Positions 1 through 9,674 of a stretch of 64,000 nucleotides of DNA are shown here, piece after piece. Position numbers and translations under genes: made by a program. The first letter of the stretch is position 1, and each line of letters starts with the position of its first letter. This stretch comes from Pseudomonas sediminis (GTDB taxonomy: Bacteria > Pseudomonadota > Gammaproteobacteria > Pseudomonadales > Pseudomonadaceae). The notes under the pieces are model-generated. The model was given only the letters and a program-made list of their open reading frames with translations, ran no database searches and was not told the origin of the DNA. Where the stretch lies: contig NZ_CP154631.1 of NCBI RefSeq assembly GCF_039555755.1, forward strand, positions 2,108,001 to 2,172,000. Reading direction: 5' to 3'.

Positions 1-792
1 CGCCGCGCCAACCAGAAACAGCGCAATCGAACCCTCGATCGGCACCTGCAGCCAGCCCTGCACTACCAGCAGCAGTGACAGCGCCGCAGCTGAGAGCACC
101 ACCAGCCCCATCGACCAGACCTTGGCCAGCATGATTTCCAGTGGCGTCACCGGCATCACCAGCAGGTGTTCGACGGTGCCGTGCTCGCGTTCGCGAATCA
201 GCGCCGCGCCGGTGAGGATGATCGACAGCATGGTGATCTGGTTGATCACCTCCATCACCGAGCCGAACCAGGCGCGCGTCAGGTTGGGGTTGAACTCTAT
301 GCGTGCCACCAGTTCGGCTGGCTGCTGCAGCTCGCCCCGGTAGCGGCGGACGAACTCGGCCACCTCGCTGGCGCCGATATTCTGGATGTAGCCGGCACCG
401 GTGAAGGCCATGCTGACCTGGGTGGCATCGACGTTGAGCTGGATTGCCGGGCTCCGACCGGCGAGCACGTCGCGCTGGAAGTTCGGCGGAATGTTCAGGG
501 TGAAGGTGTAGCGCCCGGCATCCATGCCGCGATCCATCTCGTTCAGGTCGATACGTTGCGGGGTACGGAAGTAGGGCGCCTGGAAGGCCTGGATCAGCCG
601 TTCGGAGAGTTGCGACTGGTCTTCGTCGACCACGGCGATGGCGGCGTTGTGCAGGCTCTCCGGCATGCTGGTTGCGGCCGAGTAGATGCCCATGCTGAAG
701 GCCCAGATGATCAGCAGTACCAGCGCCAGGTCATGCTGCAGGCTGCGCAGCTCCTTGATGCCGAGGTGGAGGATATTGGCCAGGCGTTCCAT
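1..792 (-). CDS. ABC-2 type export permease, YhhJ-like (3' end outside window)
   Basis: Inner-membrane permease of an HlyD/ABC exporter. About 264 residues are visible; the C-terminus lies beyond the left edge. It starts with a short cytoplasmic segment, a membrane helix at about residues 20-38, a large periplasmic domain to about residue 165, then hydrophobic helices typical of ABC-2 permeases. The reading FTLNIPPNFQRDV resembles the equivalent domain in the upstream fused transporter. The ATG overlaps the stop of the ATPase gene as ATGA, so it is the third gene of a translationally coupled operon (HlyD, ABC fusion, permease). The substrate is unknown. Family is confident; the YhhJ name rests on the gene neighbourhood. 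Confidence 0.85.
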   Translation of the reverse strand, partial: MERLANILHLGIKELRSLQHDLALVLLIIWAFSMGIYSAATSMPESLHNAAIAVVDEDQSQLSERLIQAFQAPYFRTPQRIDLNEMDRGMDAGRYTFTLNIPPNFQRDVLAGRSPAIQLNVDATQVSMAFTGAGYIQNIGASEVAEFVRRYRGELQQPAELVARIEFNPNLTRAWFGSVMEVINQITMLSIILTGAALIREREHGTVEHLLVMPVTPLEIMLAKVWSMGLVVLSAAALSLLLVVQGWLQVPIEGSIALFLVGAA

Positions 793-3497
793 CACACCTC
801 CTGTTTGCGCAGCAGGCTAGCGCTGAGCAGCGTCAGCAGAGGGATGGTCAGGGCCAGAGCGGTGAAGTAGCCGGTCAGGTCCTGCAGCTCCAGCGCCTTG
901 GAGAAGATGCCGCGGCTGATCACCAGAAACTGCGAGGTCGGGTAGAGCTGGCCGATCAGCGCGCCCGCGCCTTCCAGCGAGGCCACCGGGTAGATCAGCC
1001 CGGAAAACTGGATGGCCGGCAGCAGGGTGACGATGGCGGTTCCGAATACGGCGGCGATCTGACTGTTGGTGAAGGTCGACATGAGCAGGCCGAGTCCGGT
1101 GGCGCAGGCCAGATAGAGCAGGGCGCCGGCCAGCAGAGTCAGCGGGTTGCCCTTGAGCGGGACGTCGAACACCGTGACTGCCAGCAGCATCAGCAGGATG
1201 AAGTTGAACAAGCCCAGGGCGATGTAGGGCAGTTGTTTACCGAGCAGGAATTCCAGGCGGGTGACCGGGGTAGCGTAGAGATTGATGATCGAGCCCAGCT
1301 CCTTCTCGCGCACCACACCCAGCGCCGTGAGCATCGCCGGGATCAGCATCAGCAGCAGCGGGATCACCGCCGGCACCATGGCCTTGAGGCTTTCCACGTC
1401 CGGGTTGTAGCGGTAGCGCACTTCCAGTTCGGCGGCGCTGGCTGCCTGCGGCTGGGGTGAACGGCGCGCAAGCTCTGCCAGGTAGTGCTGATGCAGGCCG
1501 GTGACGTAGCCCTTGATGGTTTCGGCGCGGGTCGGCATGGCGCCGTCGATCCACATGCCGATCTGCGGATTGTCGCCGCGCTTGAGATCGCGACCGAAGT
1601 GCGGCGGAATCTCCACGGCGAGGCTGATATCGCCATTGCGCAGGCGCCGTTCCAACTCGTCGTAGTCGGAGAGCGGCGCCTTCTCCAGGAAGTAGCGCGA
1701 GCCGGACAGGTTGAGGTGGTATTCCTGGCTGGTGGTGGTCTGGTCGCGATCGAGCACGGCGAAGGTCAGGTCTTCGACGTCGAGGCTGATGCCATAGCCG
1801 ATGATGAACAGCAGCAGCACGGTGCCGAGCAGCGCCATGCCGCCACGAATCGGGTCGCGGCGCAGCTCCAGCGCTTCGCGGCGGGCATAGCTGAGCAGGC
1901 GGCGCAGGCTGAAGCGTTGACGCTGTTGTGGCGGCGCCTGTTCCAGCGGCGGCGCCTCGCTGACCGCTTGCTCGCCAACCGCCTCCTGCAGGTAGGCGAT
2001 GAAGGTGGCTTCCAGGTTGTCCAGGCCGCGTTTGTCCATCAGGCCCTGCGGCGTGTCGCTGTCCAGCACGCGGCCGGCGTGCATCAGCGAGATGCGGTCG
2101 CAGCGCTGCGCCTCGTTCATGAAGTGGGTGGAGATGAAGATGGTCACGCCGTCCTGGCGCGACAGGTCGAGCATCAGTTGCCAGAAACCGTCACGCGCCA
2201 CCGGGTCGACGCCTGAGGTGGGCTCGTCGAGGATGAGGATTTCCGGCTTGTGAATCACCGCCACGGCCAGCGACAGGCGCTGGCGGATGCCCAATGGCAG
2301 GCGCTCGGGGAGCATGTCCATGACCTCGCCGAGGTCGAAGCGTGCGGCCATCTGCGCCACGCGTGGCTCGATCTCCTCGGCGGGTACGTGAAAGAGTTGC
2401 GCGTGCAGCACCAGGTTCTGCCGCACCGTCAGTTCGCCATACAGGGAGAACGCCTGGGACATGTAGCCGACCCGCTTGCGCGTGGCCATGTCGCGCGGGT
2501 CAACTGCCTGGCCGAACAGCAGCGCCTCGCCCTCGGACGCTGGCAACAGGCCGGTAAGCATCTTCATGGTGGTGCTCTTGCCGCAACCGTTGGAGCCGAG
2601 AAAACCAAAGATTTCGCCCCGGCGGATGCGAAACGACACCGAATCGACGGCGACGAAATCACCGAAGCGCATGGTTAGACCCTTGGCTTCGATGGCGATC
2701 TCGTGGCTGTCTTGCAGGGGTGGAATGAGCACCTGCTGATGGCCACGCCGACGCTCTTCGGGCAACAGCGCGATAAAGGCCTGCTCCAGGCTGGTGCAGT
2801 TGGTGCGTTCGCGCAATTCGGCCGGGCTGCCTTCAGCCAGCACGCGGCCGGCATCCATCGCTACCAGGTGGTCGAAGCGTTCGGCTTCCTCCATATAGGC
2901 TGTGGCCACCAGCACGCTCATCTGCGGACGCTGTGCACGGATGCGCGCGATCAGTTCCCAGAACTGGTTGCGCGACAGCGGGTCGACGCCGGTGGTTGGC
3001 TCGTCGAGGATCAGCAGGTCGGGGTCGTGGATCAGCGCGCAGCACAGCCCCAGCTTCTGCTTCATGCCGCCGGACAGCTTGCCCGCCGGACGCTCGCGGA
3101 AGGCCGACATACCGGTGCTGCGCAGCAGGTCGTCGATGCGTCGCTCGCGTTCGGCAGCGTCCTGACCGAACAGGCGACCGAAGAAATCCAGGTTCTCGAA
3201 CACCGACAGCGTCGGGTAGAGGTTCTTGCCCAGGCCCTGCGGCATGTAGGCGATATGCGGGCAGACATTGCGCCGATGACGGGCATCGGCCATGTCGCCG
3301 TCGAGCACCTCGACGCGGCCGTCCTGAATCTTGCGTGCCCCGGCGATCAGCGCCAGTAAGCTGGATTTGCCGACGCCGTCGGGGCCGATCAGGCCGACCA
3401 TGCAGCGGGCCGGCAGTGCCAGCTCGATCTGTTGCAGCGCGTGGGTCTGGCCGTAGCGCAGGCCGACGCCGCTCAGGCGTGCGACCGGCGCGTTCAT
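792..3497 (-). CDS. Double ABC ATPase fused to ABC-2 permease (RbbA/YhiH-like)
   Basis: A 901-residue fusion of two ATP-binding domains and one ABC-2 membrane domain. The first ATPase has Walker [10 protein letters not shown] near residue 40, signature LSGGMKQ and Walker [14 protein letters not shown]. The second has Walker [10 protein letters not shown] near residue 305, but its signature reads LPLGIRQ, a degenerate form. From about residue 535 a membrane domain follows (helix, periplasmic loop, helices). E. coli RbbA, a ribosome-associated ATPase, has this layout, but the HlyD and permease partners suggest export; both roles have been proposed for the family. Start: an upstream in-frame ATG at 3530 exists, but the ATG at 3497 overlaps the HlyD stop (ATGA) and begins [10 protein letters not shown], so I chose it. 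Confidence 0.9.
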   Translation of the reverse strand: MNAPVARLSGVGLRYGQTHALQQIELALPARCMVGLIGPDGVGKSSLLALIAGARKIQDGRVEVLDGDMADARHRRNVCPHIAYMPQGLGKNLYPTLSVFENLDFFGRLFGQDAAERERRIDDLLRSTGMSAFRERPAGKLSGGMKQKLGLCCALIHDPDLLILDEPTTGVDPLSRNQFWELIARIRAQRPQMSVLVATAYMEEAERFDHLVAMDAGRVLAEGSPAELRERTNCTSLEQAFIALLPEERRRGHQQVLIPPLQDSHEIAIEAKGLTMRFGDFVAVDSVSFRIRRGEIFGFLGSNGCGKSTTMKMLTGLLPASEGEALLFGQAVDPRDMATRKRVGYMSQAFSLYGELTVRQNLVLHAQLFHVPAEEIEPRVAQMAARFDLGEVMDMLPERLPLGIRQRLSLAVAVIHKPEILILDEPTSGVDPVARDGFWQLMLDLSRQDGVTIFISTHFMNEAQRCDRISLMHAGRVLDSDTPQGLMDKRGLDNLEATFIAYLQEAVGEQAVSEAPPLEQAPPQQRQRFSLRRLLSYARREALELRRDPIRGGMALLGTVLLLFIIGYGISLDVEDLTFAVLDRDQTTTSQEYHLNLSGSRYFLEKAPLSDYDELERRLRNGDISLAVEIPPHFGRDLKRGDNPQIGMWIDGAMPTRAETIKGYVTGLHQHYLAELARRSPQPQAASAAELEVRYRYNPDVESLKAMVPAVIPLLLMLIPAMLTALGVVREKELGSIINLYATPVTRLEFLLGKQLPYIALGLFNFILLMLLAVTVFDVPLKGNPLTLLAGALLYLACATGLGLLMSTFTNSQIAAVFGTAIVTLLPAIQFSGLIYPVASLEGAGALIGQLYPTSQFLVISRGIFSKALELQDLTGYFTALALTIPLLTLLSASLLRKQEV

Positions 3498-4561
3498 TGC
3501 GGGACCTTGATCGCCAGATGCGCGGGCCACTCGGCGTCAGGGTCGAGGCGCAGGTAGGCCATGCCCGGTACGCCGGTCTTGACCTGCTGCAGGTGCTTGC
3601 TCAGCAACTCGGGATCGAGGCGCGCCTTGACCCGGAACATCAGTTTCTCGCGCTCGTTGGCGGTTTCCACGCTCTTCGGGGTGAACTGGGCGACGCTGGC
3701 GACATAGCTGACCCTGGCCGGAATCACGTACTGCGGTACGGCATCGATCACCAGGCGTACCTCGCTGCCGAGGGCGACGCGACCGGCCTGGCGTTCGGGC
3801 AGGAAGAAGGTCATGTAGACGTCGGTGAGATCCACCAGGTTGAGTAGCTTGCCGCCGGCACCGAGCACTTCGCCGGGTTGTGTGACGCGATACTGTACGC
3901 GACCGGCGCGAGGCGCCTTGAGCAGGCTGTCATCGATGTCCACCTGCAGGCGCTCGACGCTGGCGCGGGCGGCCTCGGTCGCTGATTGCGCTTCGATGGC
4001 CTGCGATTGCGCGGCGGCGATACCGGCCTCGGCCGAGCTGACCTGGGCGCGCGCGGCGGCCAGCGCGGCTTCGGCGCTTTGCAGGCGGGCCAGATCGTCA
4101 TCCAGCGTCTGCTGCGCCAGGGCGTTGCGCTTGACCAGGGTGGCGCTGCGCGCGTGACGTTTGCGTGCGGCATCCAGCTCGGCCTGGCGCTGGCGCACCA
4201 CGGCTTCGGCAGCCAGCTTCTCGCTTTGGCGCAGGCTGATCTGGCTGGCGGCGGTGGTCTGGCCATTCTCGGCCTGGCGCAATTGGGCGCGGGCCTGCGC
4301 CAGTTGGGCCTCGAGCACCTGAGTGTCCATGCGCGCGAGAACCTGGCCTGGCTCGACGAAGTCCCCTTCGTCGACCTCGATGTTGGCAACGCGCCCGGCC
4401 AGCTTGGTGGCCACATCCACTTCGGTGGCTTCGATGCGTCCGTTGCCGCTGGCGAAGCCCTCGCCCAGGCCGTTCGGGCGCAGCTGCCACCAGGCTGTGG
4501 CAGCCAGTAGGGCGACGGCGGCAGCGAGCAGAACGGCCTGGCGAGATGTGATGTTGATCAT
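3494..4561 (-). CDS. HlyD-family membrane fusion (periplasmic adaptor) protein
   Basis: Adaptor subunit that links an inner-membrane exporter to an outer-membrane channel. It is 355 residues: one N-terminal membrane helix (about residues 7-22), a lipoyl/barrel-sandwich half-motif ([18 protein letters not shown]), a long Ala/Gln/Arg-rich coiled coil at about residues 75-210, then the second half-motif ([13 protein letters not shown]) and a beta-barrel domain. I chose the ATG at 4561 because AGGGAAG lies just upstream and the preceding in-frame residues are not membrane-like. First gene of the operon with the two downstream ABC genes (4-bp overlap). A possible ANR-type promoter lies within the 3' end of the preceding cyclase gene. 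Confidence 0.9.
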   Translation of the reverse strand: MINITSRQAVLLAAAVALLAATAWWQLRPNGLGEGFASGNGRIEATEVDVATKLAGRVANIEVDEGDFVEPGQVLARMDTQVLEAQLAQARAQLRQAENGQTTAASQISLRQSEKLAAEAVVRQRQAELDAARKRHARSATLVKRNALAQQTLDDDLARLQSAEAALAAARAQVSSAEAGIAAAQSQAIEAQSATEAARASVERLQVDIDDSLLKAPRAGRVQYRVTQPGEVLGAGGKLLNLVDLTDVYMTFFLPERQAGRVALGSEVRLVIDAVPQYVIPARVSYVASVAQFTPKSVETANEREKLMFRVKARLDPELLSKHLQQVKTGVPGMAYLRLDPDAEWPAHLAIKVPQ

Positions 4562-4609
4562 TTCGGCTTCCCTGTTGAACCCCGGTTGCGGAGTTTTCAC
4601 GACCTGTCG

Positions 4610-4651
4610 ATTGTCTGCCGAATGGGCCTCAGGTGGCTTGATGCAGGTCAA
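4610..4651 (-). promoter_or_regulatory. Candidate ANR/FNR-type promoter for the HlyD operon
   Basis: Read on the minus strand, TTGACCTGCATCAA (4651-4638) fits the ANR/FNR pattern TTGAY-N4-ATCAA exactly. The hexamer GACAAT (4615-4610, 4 of 6 to TATAAT) sits where a class-II activated promoter would put its -10 (box centre near -41.5, start about 4603, 42 bases upstream of the ATG at 4561). The box lies inside the last codons of the cyclase gene, so it may be coincidental. The placement is inferred from sequence only. Confidence 0.5.
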
Positions 4652-6485
4652 GCACGGGTGGCTGCCACAGGCAGGTGCGGTTACGCCCTTGATGTTTGGC
4701 ACGGTACAGCGCCTGATCGGCCTGGGCGAGCAATTCGCCTGGCTGTTCGTTAATCACCGGATCCACTACGGTGATGCCGATACTCAGGGTCAAACGCCCC
4801 AGCGGACTGCTTGGGTGCTTGATATCCAGGCTGGAAACCGCCGCATGAATGCGCGCGGCGACCTGCTCGGCACCCTCCTGATGGGTGTTGGCGAGGATGA
4901 TGGCGAACTCCTCGCCGCCGTAACGGCAGGCGGTGTCGCCTTCGCGGTTCAGGCTTTCACGCAGGGCTGCACTGACCCGGCGCAGGACATCGTCACCGGC
5001 GAGGTGGCCGAGGGCATCGTTGTAGGGCTTGAAGTAGTCGATATCCAGCATCAGCAGCGCCAGGGGCGCATCGAGACGGCGCAGGCGGCGCCATTCAGCC
5101 AGCAGTTGCTGATCGAAGTAGCGACGGTTGTACAGGCCGGTCAGGCCATCGAGTTGTGACAGGCGCTGGAGTTGCGCCTCCAGTTGCAGGCGCTCGCTGT
5201 TGTCGCGGGAGACGGCGATCAGGTATTCGCGGTCGTGCAACTGCACCAACTGGGTGTTGATTTCGGCCGGCTGGCGACTGCCATCGCGGCGAATCAACTC
5301 GCGCTGGAAAATCCGCGAGAGGTTGTTGCTTTGCGCCTGGCGCGCCTGTTCCAGCCAGCTGTGAAAGTCTGGCAGGAGCTTCTCTGGATCATCGCGCAGT
5401 AGCTCGGCGAACTGTTCGGGGCGGTAGCCGAGCGTGGCGTAGGTGGCCTGATTCATGTGCAGCAGCTCGCGGGTACTGCTGTCGAAGATAAACAGTCCGT
5501 CATGGCTGGAGTCGGTCAGGTCCAGTACCAGTTGTAGCCGCTCGCGGTTCTCGCGCAGGCGTTGCTCGGTTTCTTCACGGCGTTCGGCTTCCAGTTTGAA
5601 GCGACGATTGGCCTGCTGCAGGGCATGGGCTCGGCGGCTGTTCTCCAGCGCCAGAGCCAGGGCGGCAACCAGCAGCAGGCTGATGGTCAGGCTGGCACCG
5701 AGCACGACGTCGGGCAGCGGCGAGTCCAGTTGATCGAGCAGTTGTTCAGTGGGGCTCAGGCGCAGGCTGAAGCCCTGATTGTTGAGCAGGCTCAGGTGCA
5801 GTTGCAGGCTGTGCTGCGTCTCGGAATCTGCTGCTCCATGACGAAACAGGCTGTGGCCGTTCTCAAGCAATTCGAGGTTGAAGGCTTGGCGGTCGATCTG
5901 GGTGAGTAGCTGCAGCATCAGCGGCTCGACCCGAAATGCGCCCTGCAGGAAACCGTCGAACACCTTGCTGCCATTCAGCTCGCGGTACAGCGGTGTATAG
6001 AGAACAAAACCGCGTCCGCCCTGGACCAGATCGAAGCTGTTGGAGAAACGTTGTTCACCGCTCTCGCGAGCTTCCATCGCCAATGGGTAATTGGGGTGCT
6101 CCGGGTGCAGGCGAAAATTCAGCGCCGCTTCGTTGCCGGCTACTGGCAGCAGCCAGCGCATATGCAGGTCGGGGCCAACCCATTGGATCGACTGGTAGGC
6201 AGGAAAGCCGCGTAGGGCAAGCTCCACTTCTTCGTCCCAGCTGGCGCGTGGCAGGCGGCCGAGGCTGTTCCACAAGCGGGCGATGCGTTCGAGGCTGGCC
6301 ACTTCCAGGTGCAGCGTGCTTTCCAGCTGCCGTGCCAGGCTGCGTGCCTGGTAGCCGACTCGCTCGTCGACGCGTTGTTGTTGCGCAGATTCGATCTGGC
6401 GCCATAGCAATACGCTAGCGCTGCTCAGCACCAATAAGAGAAGCGCCAGCGCGAGCCGCGCTGGCCAGGCGGAGGATGCTGGCAT
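4629..6485 (-). CDS. Membrane diguanylate cyclase, CHASE-PAS-GGDEF
   Basis: Predicted c-di-GMP synthase of 618 residues. An N-terminal helix (about 7-25) and a second (about 263-285) flank a periplasmic CHASE-like sensor region. A linker helix and a PAS domain follow (about 320-445, including LFIFDSSTRELLHMNQATY), then a GGDEF domain with RYGGEEFAIILAN near residue 535. REGD five residues before GGEEF matches the RxxD inhibitory I-site, so product inhibition is likely. The ATG at 6485 is preceded by GGGAG; the upstream ATG at 6521 has no good ribosome site. Its ligand is unknown. Its 3' end carries the possible ANR box of the next operon. Confidence 0.9.
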   Translation of the reverse strand: MPASSAWPARLALALLLLVLSSASVLLWRQIESAQQQRVDERVGYQARSLARQLESTLHLEVASLERIARLWNSLGRLPRASWDEEVELALRGFPAYQSIQWVGPDLHMRWLLPVAGNEAALNFRLHPEHPNYPLAMEARESGEQRFSNSFDLVQGGRGFVLYTPLYRELNGSKVFDGFLQGAFRVEPLMLQLLTQIDRQAFNLELLENGHSLFRHGAADSETQHSLQLHLSLLNNQGFSLRLSPTEQLLDQLDSPLPDVVLGASLTISLLLVAALALALENSRRAHALQQANRRFKLEAERREETEQRLRENRERLQLVLDLTDSSHDGLFIFDSSTRELLHMNQATYATLGYRPEQFAELLRDDPEKLLPDFHSWLEQARQAQSNNLSRIFQRELIRRDGSRQPAEINTQLVQLHDREYLIAVSRDNSERLQLEAQLQRLSQLDGLTGLYNRRYFDQQLLAEWRRLRRLDAPLALLMLDIDYFKPYNDALGHLAGDDVLRRVSAALRESLNREGDTACRYGGEEFAIILANTHQEGAEQVAARIHAAVSSLDIKHPSSPLGRLTLSIGITVVDPVINEQPGELLAQADQALYRAKHQGRNRTCLWQPPVLDLHQAT

Positions 6486-6534
6486 GGATAACTCCCGAAG
6501 CGTGCTGTGGTGATAGCACACTGCTGTGGGGGAC

Positions 6535-6984
6535 TCAACGCATGGCGAGAATCGCCGTCCACTCGGCCTCCGTGACCGGCATCACCGACAGGCGGCTGCC
6601 GCGTTGTACCAGGGCCAGCTCGGCCAGGAGCGGGTTGTTCTTCAGGTGTTGCAGCGCCAGTATCTCGTCGAAGGCTTCGACGAACTCGACGTCCAGGGCG
6701 CTCCAGGGGTTCTTCTCGGCGCTGGCCTTGGGGTCATGGTAGTGGCTGTGTGGGTCCAGCGCGGTTGGGTCCGGATACACCTCGCCGGCAATACGCGCGA
6801 TGCCGGCGATACCGGGTTGCGGGCAGCTGGAGTGGTAGAAGAAGAACAGGTCGCCCGGTTGCATTGCGCGCATGAAGTTGCGTGCCTGGTAGTTACGCAC
6901 GCCATCCCAGCGCGTTTTGCCCAGTCGTTGCAGGTCATGGATGGACAATTCATCGGGTTCTGACTTCATCAGCCAATAAGGCAT
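6535..6984 (-). CDS. EVE domain protein
   Basis: A 149-residue single-domain protein of the EVE (PUA-like) family. These proteins are thought to bind modified bases in nucleic acid; the housekeeping versions have no settled role. The typical features are the start PYWLMKSEPDEL, the segment WDGVRNYQARNFMRAM, the GDLFFFYHS strand and a C-terminal VMPVTEAEW. The ATG at 6984 has AGGAG eight bases upstream, and the in-frame extension to 7263 is not protein-like. It lies alone, tail to head with the cyclase gene. Confidence 0.9.
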   Translation of the reverse strand: MPYWLMKSEPDELSIHDLQRLGKTRWDGVRNYQARNFMRAMQPGDLFFFYHSSCPQPGIAGIARIAGEVYPDPTALDPHSHYHDPKASAEKNPWSALDVEFVEAFDEILALQHLKNNPLLAELALVQRGSRLSVMPVTEAEWTAILAMR

Positions 6985-7167
6985 GAACTTTGCTCCTGCA
7001 GGTCTGTCCGTAAGCGGACGCTCGTTTGAGGGGGATCTCCGACGGCCGGTTGGCGTCGGAAATTGCACAGTGCTTGGCACTGAAGGAAAATGCCCGGCTA
7101 AACGCTTGGCGCTGTCGTATTGCATAAAACAATAACGCGCGCATTGCCTTGAAGGGGGAGGCAATAA

Positions 7168-7299
7168 ATGAAACGCAAGCCAGATCTTTTGTGGGTTCTC
7201 GTCGTACTGTTCAGCCTGGGCGTGGTTACCACGGGTTACACCCAGAGCCTTTGGGAGCGTCAAAACGACGCTCCGATCAATGTAACGCAGCAGCCCTGA
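7168..7299 (+). CDS. Small single-pass membrane protein, 43 residues
   Basis: A short open frame with a strong ribosome site (GGGGGAGG, 7 bases before the ATG). It codes for a basic N-terminus (MKRKPD), one hydrophobic helix (LLWVLVVLFSLGVVTTGY) and a short polar tail ending in QQP. It lies convergent to fau, where PAO1 also has a small hypothetical gene. The topology predicts the tail in the periplasm. No function is known to me. The start context and helix make it more credible than a random frame. Confidence 0.7.
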   Translation: MKRKPDLLWVLVVLFSLGVVTTGYTQSLWERQNDAPINVTQQP

Positions 7300-7353
7300 T
7301 TCACTGGCTGACCGCGTAAGCGCCGCAGGGAACGCGGTGCAGCATCCTTCGCT

Positions 7354-7950
7354 TCAATACCACGCCTTATCCGTCACCGTTGCCTGCAAGGGCACGTCCC
7401 AGCTGGCCATGGCCAGTTCATCCACCCGCTGACATTCATGCGCCAGACCCAGTAGTGTCGGCATGTGCCAATTTTTGCGCATGCGCAGATAAGCCAGGCT
7501 GCGGTCGTAGAAGCCGCCGCCCATGCCCAGGCGTCCGCCGCGATCATCGAAGCCCACCAGCGGCAGCAGCACCAGATCCAACGCCCAGACCTTGCGTTGG
7601 CGTTTGGGTTGCGGGCGCGGCTCGAGGATGCGGAAACGATTGCCCGCCAGTTTCTCGTGCCGACTGACGCGCTGAAACACCATCTTGGTGCGTGGCCAGG
7701 CGCTTAGCACTGGCAGGTAGGTGTGCTTGCCGCGTTTCTGTGCGGCGGCCAGCAGCGGGCGCGGGTCAATCTCGCCGTCATTGGGCAGGTATAGGGCGAT
7801 ATGCCTGGCGCGGCGAAACTGCGGGCTTTGCGTCAGCTGGCGATACAGGTTGCGTGCGGCAAGACGTTGCTGGCTGAGGCTGAGCGCGCGACGACGCTGA
7901 CGCAGCACGCGGCGCAGTTGCGGGCGACTGAGAGTGGCGGGCGTAGTCAT
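7354..7950 (-). CDS. fau: 5-formyltetrahydrofolate cyclo-ligase
   Basis: Converts 5-formyl-THF to 5,10-methenyl-THF using ATP, returning the storage folate to one-carbon metabolism. At 198 residues it is the usual length. Recognisable are the basic helix LRRVLRQRRRALS, the segment HIALYLPNDGEIDPRPLL, and the C-terminal block LPLVGFDDRGGRLGMGGGFYDRSLAYL with the glycine-rich ATP/folate-binding loop. It follows the 6S RNA gene on the same strand, the conserved ssrS-fau (ygfA) arrangement, so it may be partly cotranscribed with 6S RNA. Confidence 0.95.
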   Translation of the reverse strand: MTTPATLSRPQLRRVLRQRRRALSLSQQRLAARNLYRQLTQSPQFRRARHIALYLPNDGEIDPRPLLAAAQKRGKHTYLPVLSAWPRTKMVFQRVSRHEKLAGNRFRILEPRPQPKRQRKVWALDLVLLPLVGFDDRGGRLGMGGGFYDRSLAYLRMRKNWHMPTLLGLAHECQRVDELAMASWDVPLQATVTDKAWY

Positions 7951-8005
7951 GAGGTGTGGCTGGGGCGAGGCGGGTAGCAGTGCTGAAGGCTGCTGCTGGA
8001 AAAGA

Positions 8006-8184
8006 TGACTTCCCGACGTGCCGCTGTCGGTTTAGCCCTTGAACCCGAAAGTTCAAGGTGGAGGTTGCAGGAGGCGTTAAGGCTTTCCGTCAGGCGGACA
8101 TGCACACCGGCCCCAACGTGCAACCCCCGTGGTTGTGCGTATCGGCTCAGGGACATCACCGACTGGCGCACACCCCAGGAAGTT
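8006..8184 (-). ncRNA. ssrS: 6S RNA
   Basis: Regulatory RNA that binds sigma70 RNA polymerase by mimicking an open promoter. On the minus strand the transcript begins near ACTTCCTGGGGTG and ends near CGGGAAGT; these ends pair to form the closing stem. The internal CCACGGGGGTTGCACG and GTGCATGTCCGCCTGACGG blocks match what I recall of Pseudomonas 6S RNA. It lies between zapA and fau, as in many gammaproteobacteria. The ends are set from the closing stem and the -10 element, so they may be off by a few bases. Confidence 0.88.
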
Positions 8185-8190
8185 GCGCCC

Positions 8191-8196
8191 AGTATA
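8191..8196 (-). promoter_or_regulatory. -10 element of the 6S RNA promoter
   Basis: TATACT on the minus strand, preceded by GGG, ends six bases before the inferred 6S RNA start at about 8184. No good -35 hexamer is visible 17 bases upstream. Confidence 0.6.
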
Positions 8197-8251
8197 CCCG
8201 AATAGAGGCTCTGCGGGGCGGCCTGCGACGAACAGGCAGGCATGACGGTGC

Positions 8252-8557
8252 TCAGGCGCTCGGGTCGTCGGCCAGTGCATGGTCGACGCGATCGAGCAGA
8301 TCGCGCACCTGCTGGCGAGTGGAGTTGGCGTCCTGATCCAGGCGCTGTTGCTTGTGCAGCAGGTCGTGAGTGATGTTCAGTGCGGCCATCACGGCAACAC
8401 GATCAGCACCAATCACTTTGCCGCTGGTGCGGATCTCGCGCATCTTGCCATCCAGGTAACGGGCAGCACTCTCTAGATTGGCGCGTTCATCCTGCGGGCA
8501 GGCGATGCAATATTCTTTGTCCAGAATGTGGACGGTCACGGTGTTCGACTGGGTCAT
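8252..8557 (-). CDS. zapA: Cell division protein ZapA
   Basis: FtsZ-ring associated protein that bundles FtsZ filaments. It has 101 residues, the usual length. The N-terminal globular part reads VTVHILDKEYCIACPQDE, followed by LESAARYLDGKMREIR and a conserved RVAVMAALNITHDLL segment, then a C-terminal coiled coil. Its ATG overlaps the stop of the upstream small coiled-coil gene by 4 bases, indicating coupling. It is followed by 6S RNA on the same strand. Confidence 0.95.
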   Translation of the reverse strand: MTQSNTVTVHILDKEYCIACPQDERANLESAARYLDGKMREIRTSGKVIGADRVAVMAALNITHDLLHKQQRLDQDANSTRQQVRDLLDRVDHALADDPSA

Positions 8558-8763
8558 GAGTCCTGCTCCAGGGCTTTAAGGCGCGAAATCATCGATTCGA
8601 CCTTGTGCCGGGCCATTTCGTTCTTTTCGATCAGATGGGCGCGTTCCTCGCGCCAGGCCTGTTCATTCGCCAGCAGGAGTCGGTTGTGAGCCTTAAGCTG
8701 CTCGACACGCTGGATCAGCAGTTCCAGCTTGGCGGTCAATGCGTGCAGATCGGCGTCTTCCAT
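8554..8763 (-). CDS. TIGR02449-family small coiled-coil protein
   Basis: A 69-residue, nearly all-helical protein (LTAKLELLIQRVEQLKAHN...WREERAHLIEKNEMARHK) with heptad-like spacing along most of its length. It is coupled to zapA by a 4-base overlap. The pairing suggests a division-ring accessory role like ZapB, but that is inference from context and shape. It is transcribed away from the YgfB-family gene. Confidence 0.8.
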   Translation of the reverse strand: MEDADLHALTAKLELLIQRVEQLKAHNRLLLANEQAWREERAHLIEKNEMARHKVESMISRLKALEQDS

Positions 8764-8817
8764 GGGCTCTCGCTATGGGAGGGAATGGCTGGACTATATT
8801 AGGCCTGTCCCGTTCAG

Positions 8818-8955
8818 GGCACCTCTAAAAACTACCTGCGTTGTCATCACTGCGTTAAAAACAAGCTCAAAATGCTCATTTACAACTCGTAAACTCCGCT
8901 TTTTCGCTCGTTTTTGCCTTGTGCTGACTGCCTCGCCTACGTTTCTAGAAGCGCC
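8818..8955. repeat. 138-bp structured intergenic repeat, copy A
   Basis: An element with imperfect terminal inverted repeats (GGCACCTCTAAAAAC at the left, GTTTCTAGAAGCGCC at the right, 12 of 15 pairing). A second copy lies in the opposite orientation at 16521-16660. Shared blocks, in the orientation of copy B, are CGTAGGCGAGGC, CAAGGC, ATGAGCATTTTGAGC, TAACGCAG and AACGCAG. It fills most of the gap between the TIGR02449 and YgfB-family genes (8764-9100), where I see no gene. An internal stem pairs 8857-8866 with 8906-8915. Confidence 0.75.
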
Positions 8956-9100
8956 CTTCTTGGGTCAAACCACGGATAGCAGTGGTGTGATGCAGATGGC
9001 GGCATCACCCTGGCGGCCTCGGATGGTCTTGCCGCGTCTGCCGGTGCTAGGATACGAGGCCTCCATTCTAGAGATTGCGCCGTCTGGCGCCTAGCTATCT

Positions 9101-9655
9101 ATGTCGATTCCAAGCTCTCCCTACGCCGCCTTCGCCGCTTTGCTCAACAGCGCCGGGCATTCCGTTTCCCCTGCTGAACTGCATGGGCTGCTGCTCGGTC
9201 GCAGCTGCGCTGGCGCGGGCTTTGATGCCGATGCCTGGCTGCTCGACGCTGCCGATCTGCTTGGCAGCGAGCCGCAGGATAACGTGCGCCAGGCGCTGAT
9301 CGGCCTGCAGGAGATGGTCAAGGGTGAGCTGTGCAGCGAAGACATCACCGTGGTGCTGTTGTTGCCGGATGACGAAACCCCGCTGGCGCAGCGCGCAACC
9401 GCTCTGGGCCAGTGGTGCCAGGGCTTTCTCGGTGGCTTTGGCTTGACCGCCCGCGACGGTGCGCTGAGCGCCGAGGCCATGGAAGTGTTGCAAGATCTCT
9501 CCGCCATCGCCCAGGTGCAGAGCGCTCTGGAAGAATCGGAAGATGGCGAGAGTGACTATATGGAGGTGATGGAGTACCTGCGTGTGGCGCCGCTGCTGTT
9601 GTTCACCGAGTGCGCCAAGCCCGCGGCGCCTGCTGCCAAACCATCCCTGCACTGA
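9101..9655 (+). CDS. UPF0149 (YgfB/YecA) family protein
   Basis: A 184-residue helical protein of the UPF0149 family. Diagnostic segments are [27 protein letters not shown] near the N-terminus and [11 protein letters not shown] at about residues 105-115. A C-terminal metal-binding SEC-C motif, present in YecA, is absent here. It precedes pepP-ubiH-ubiI, matching the E. coli order zapA-ygfB-pepP-ubiH-ubiI. In P. aeruginosa a YgfB homologue has been linked to control of ampC-related expression; whether that applies here is unknown. Confidence 0.9.
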   Translation: MSIPSSPYAAFAALLNSAGHSVSPAELHGLLLGRSCAGAGFDADAWLLDAADLLGSEPQDNVRQALIGLQEMVKGELCSEDITVVLLLPDDETPLAQRATALGQWCQGFLGGFGLTARDGALSAEAMEVLQDLSAIAQVQSALEESEDGESDYMEVMEYLRVAPLLLFTECAKPAAPAAKPSLH

Positions 9656-9674
9656 TTTTTCGTCGGAGCCTGCC

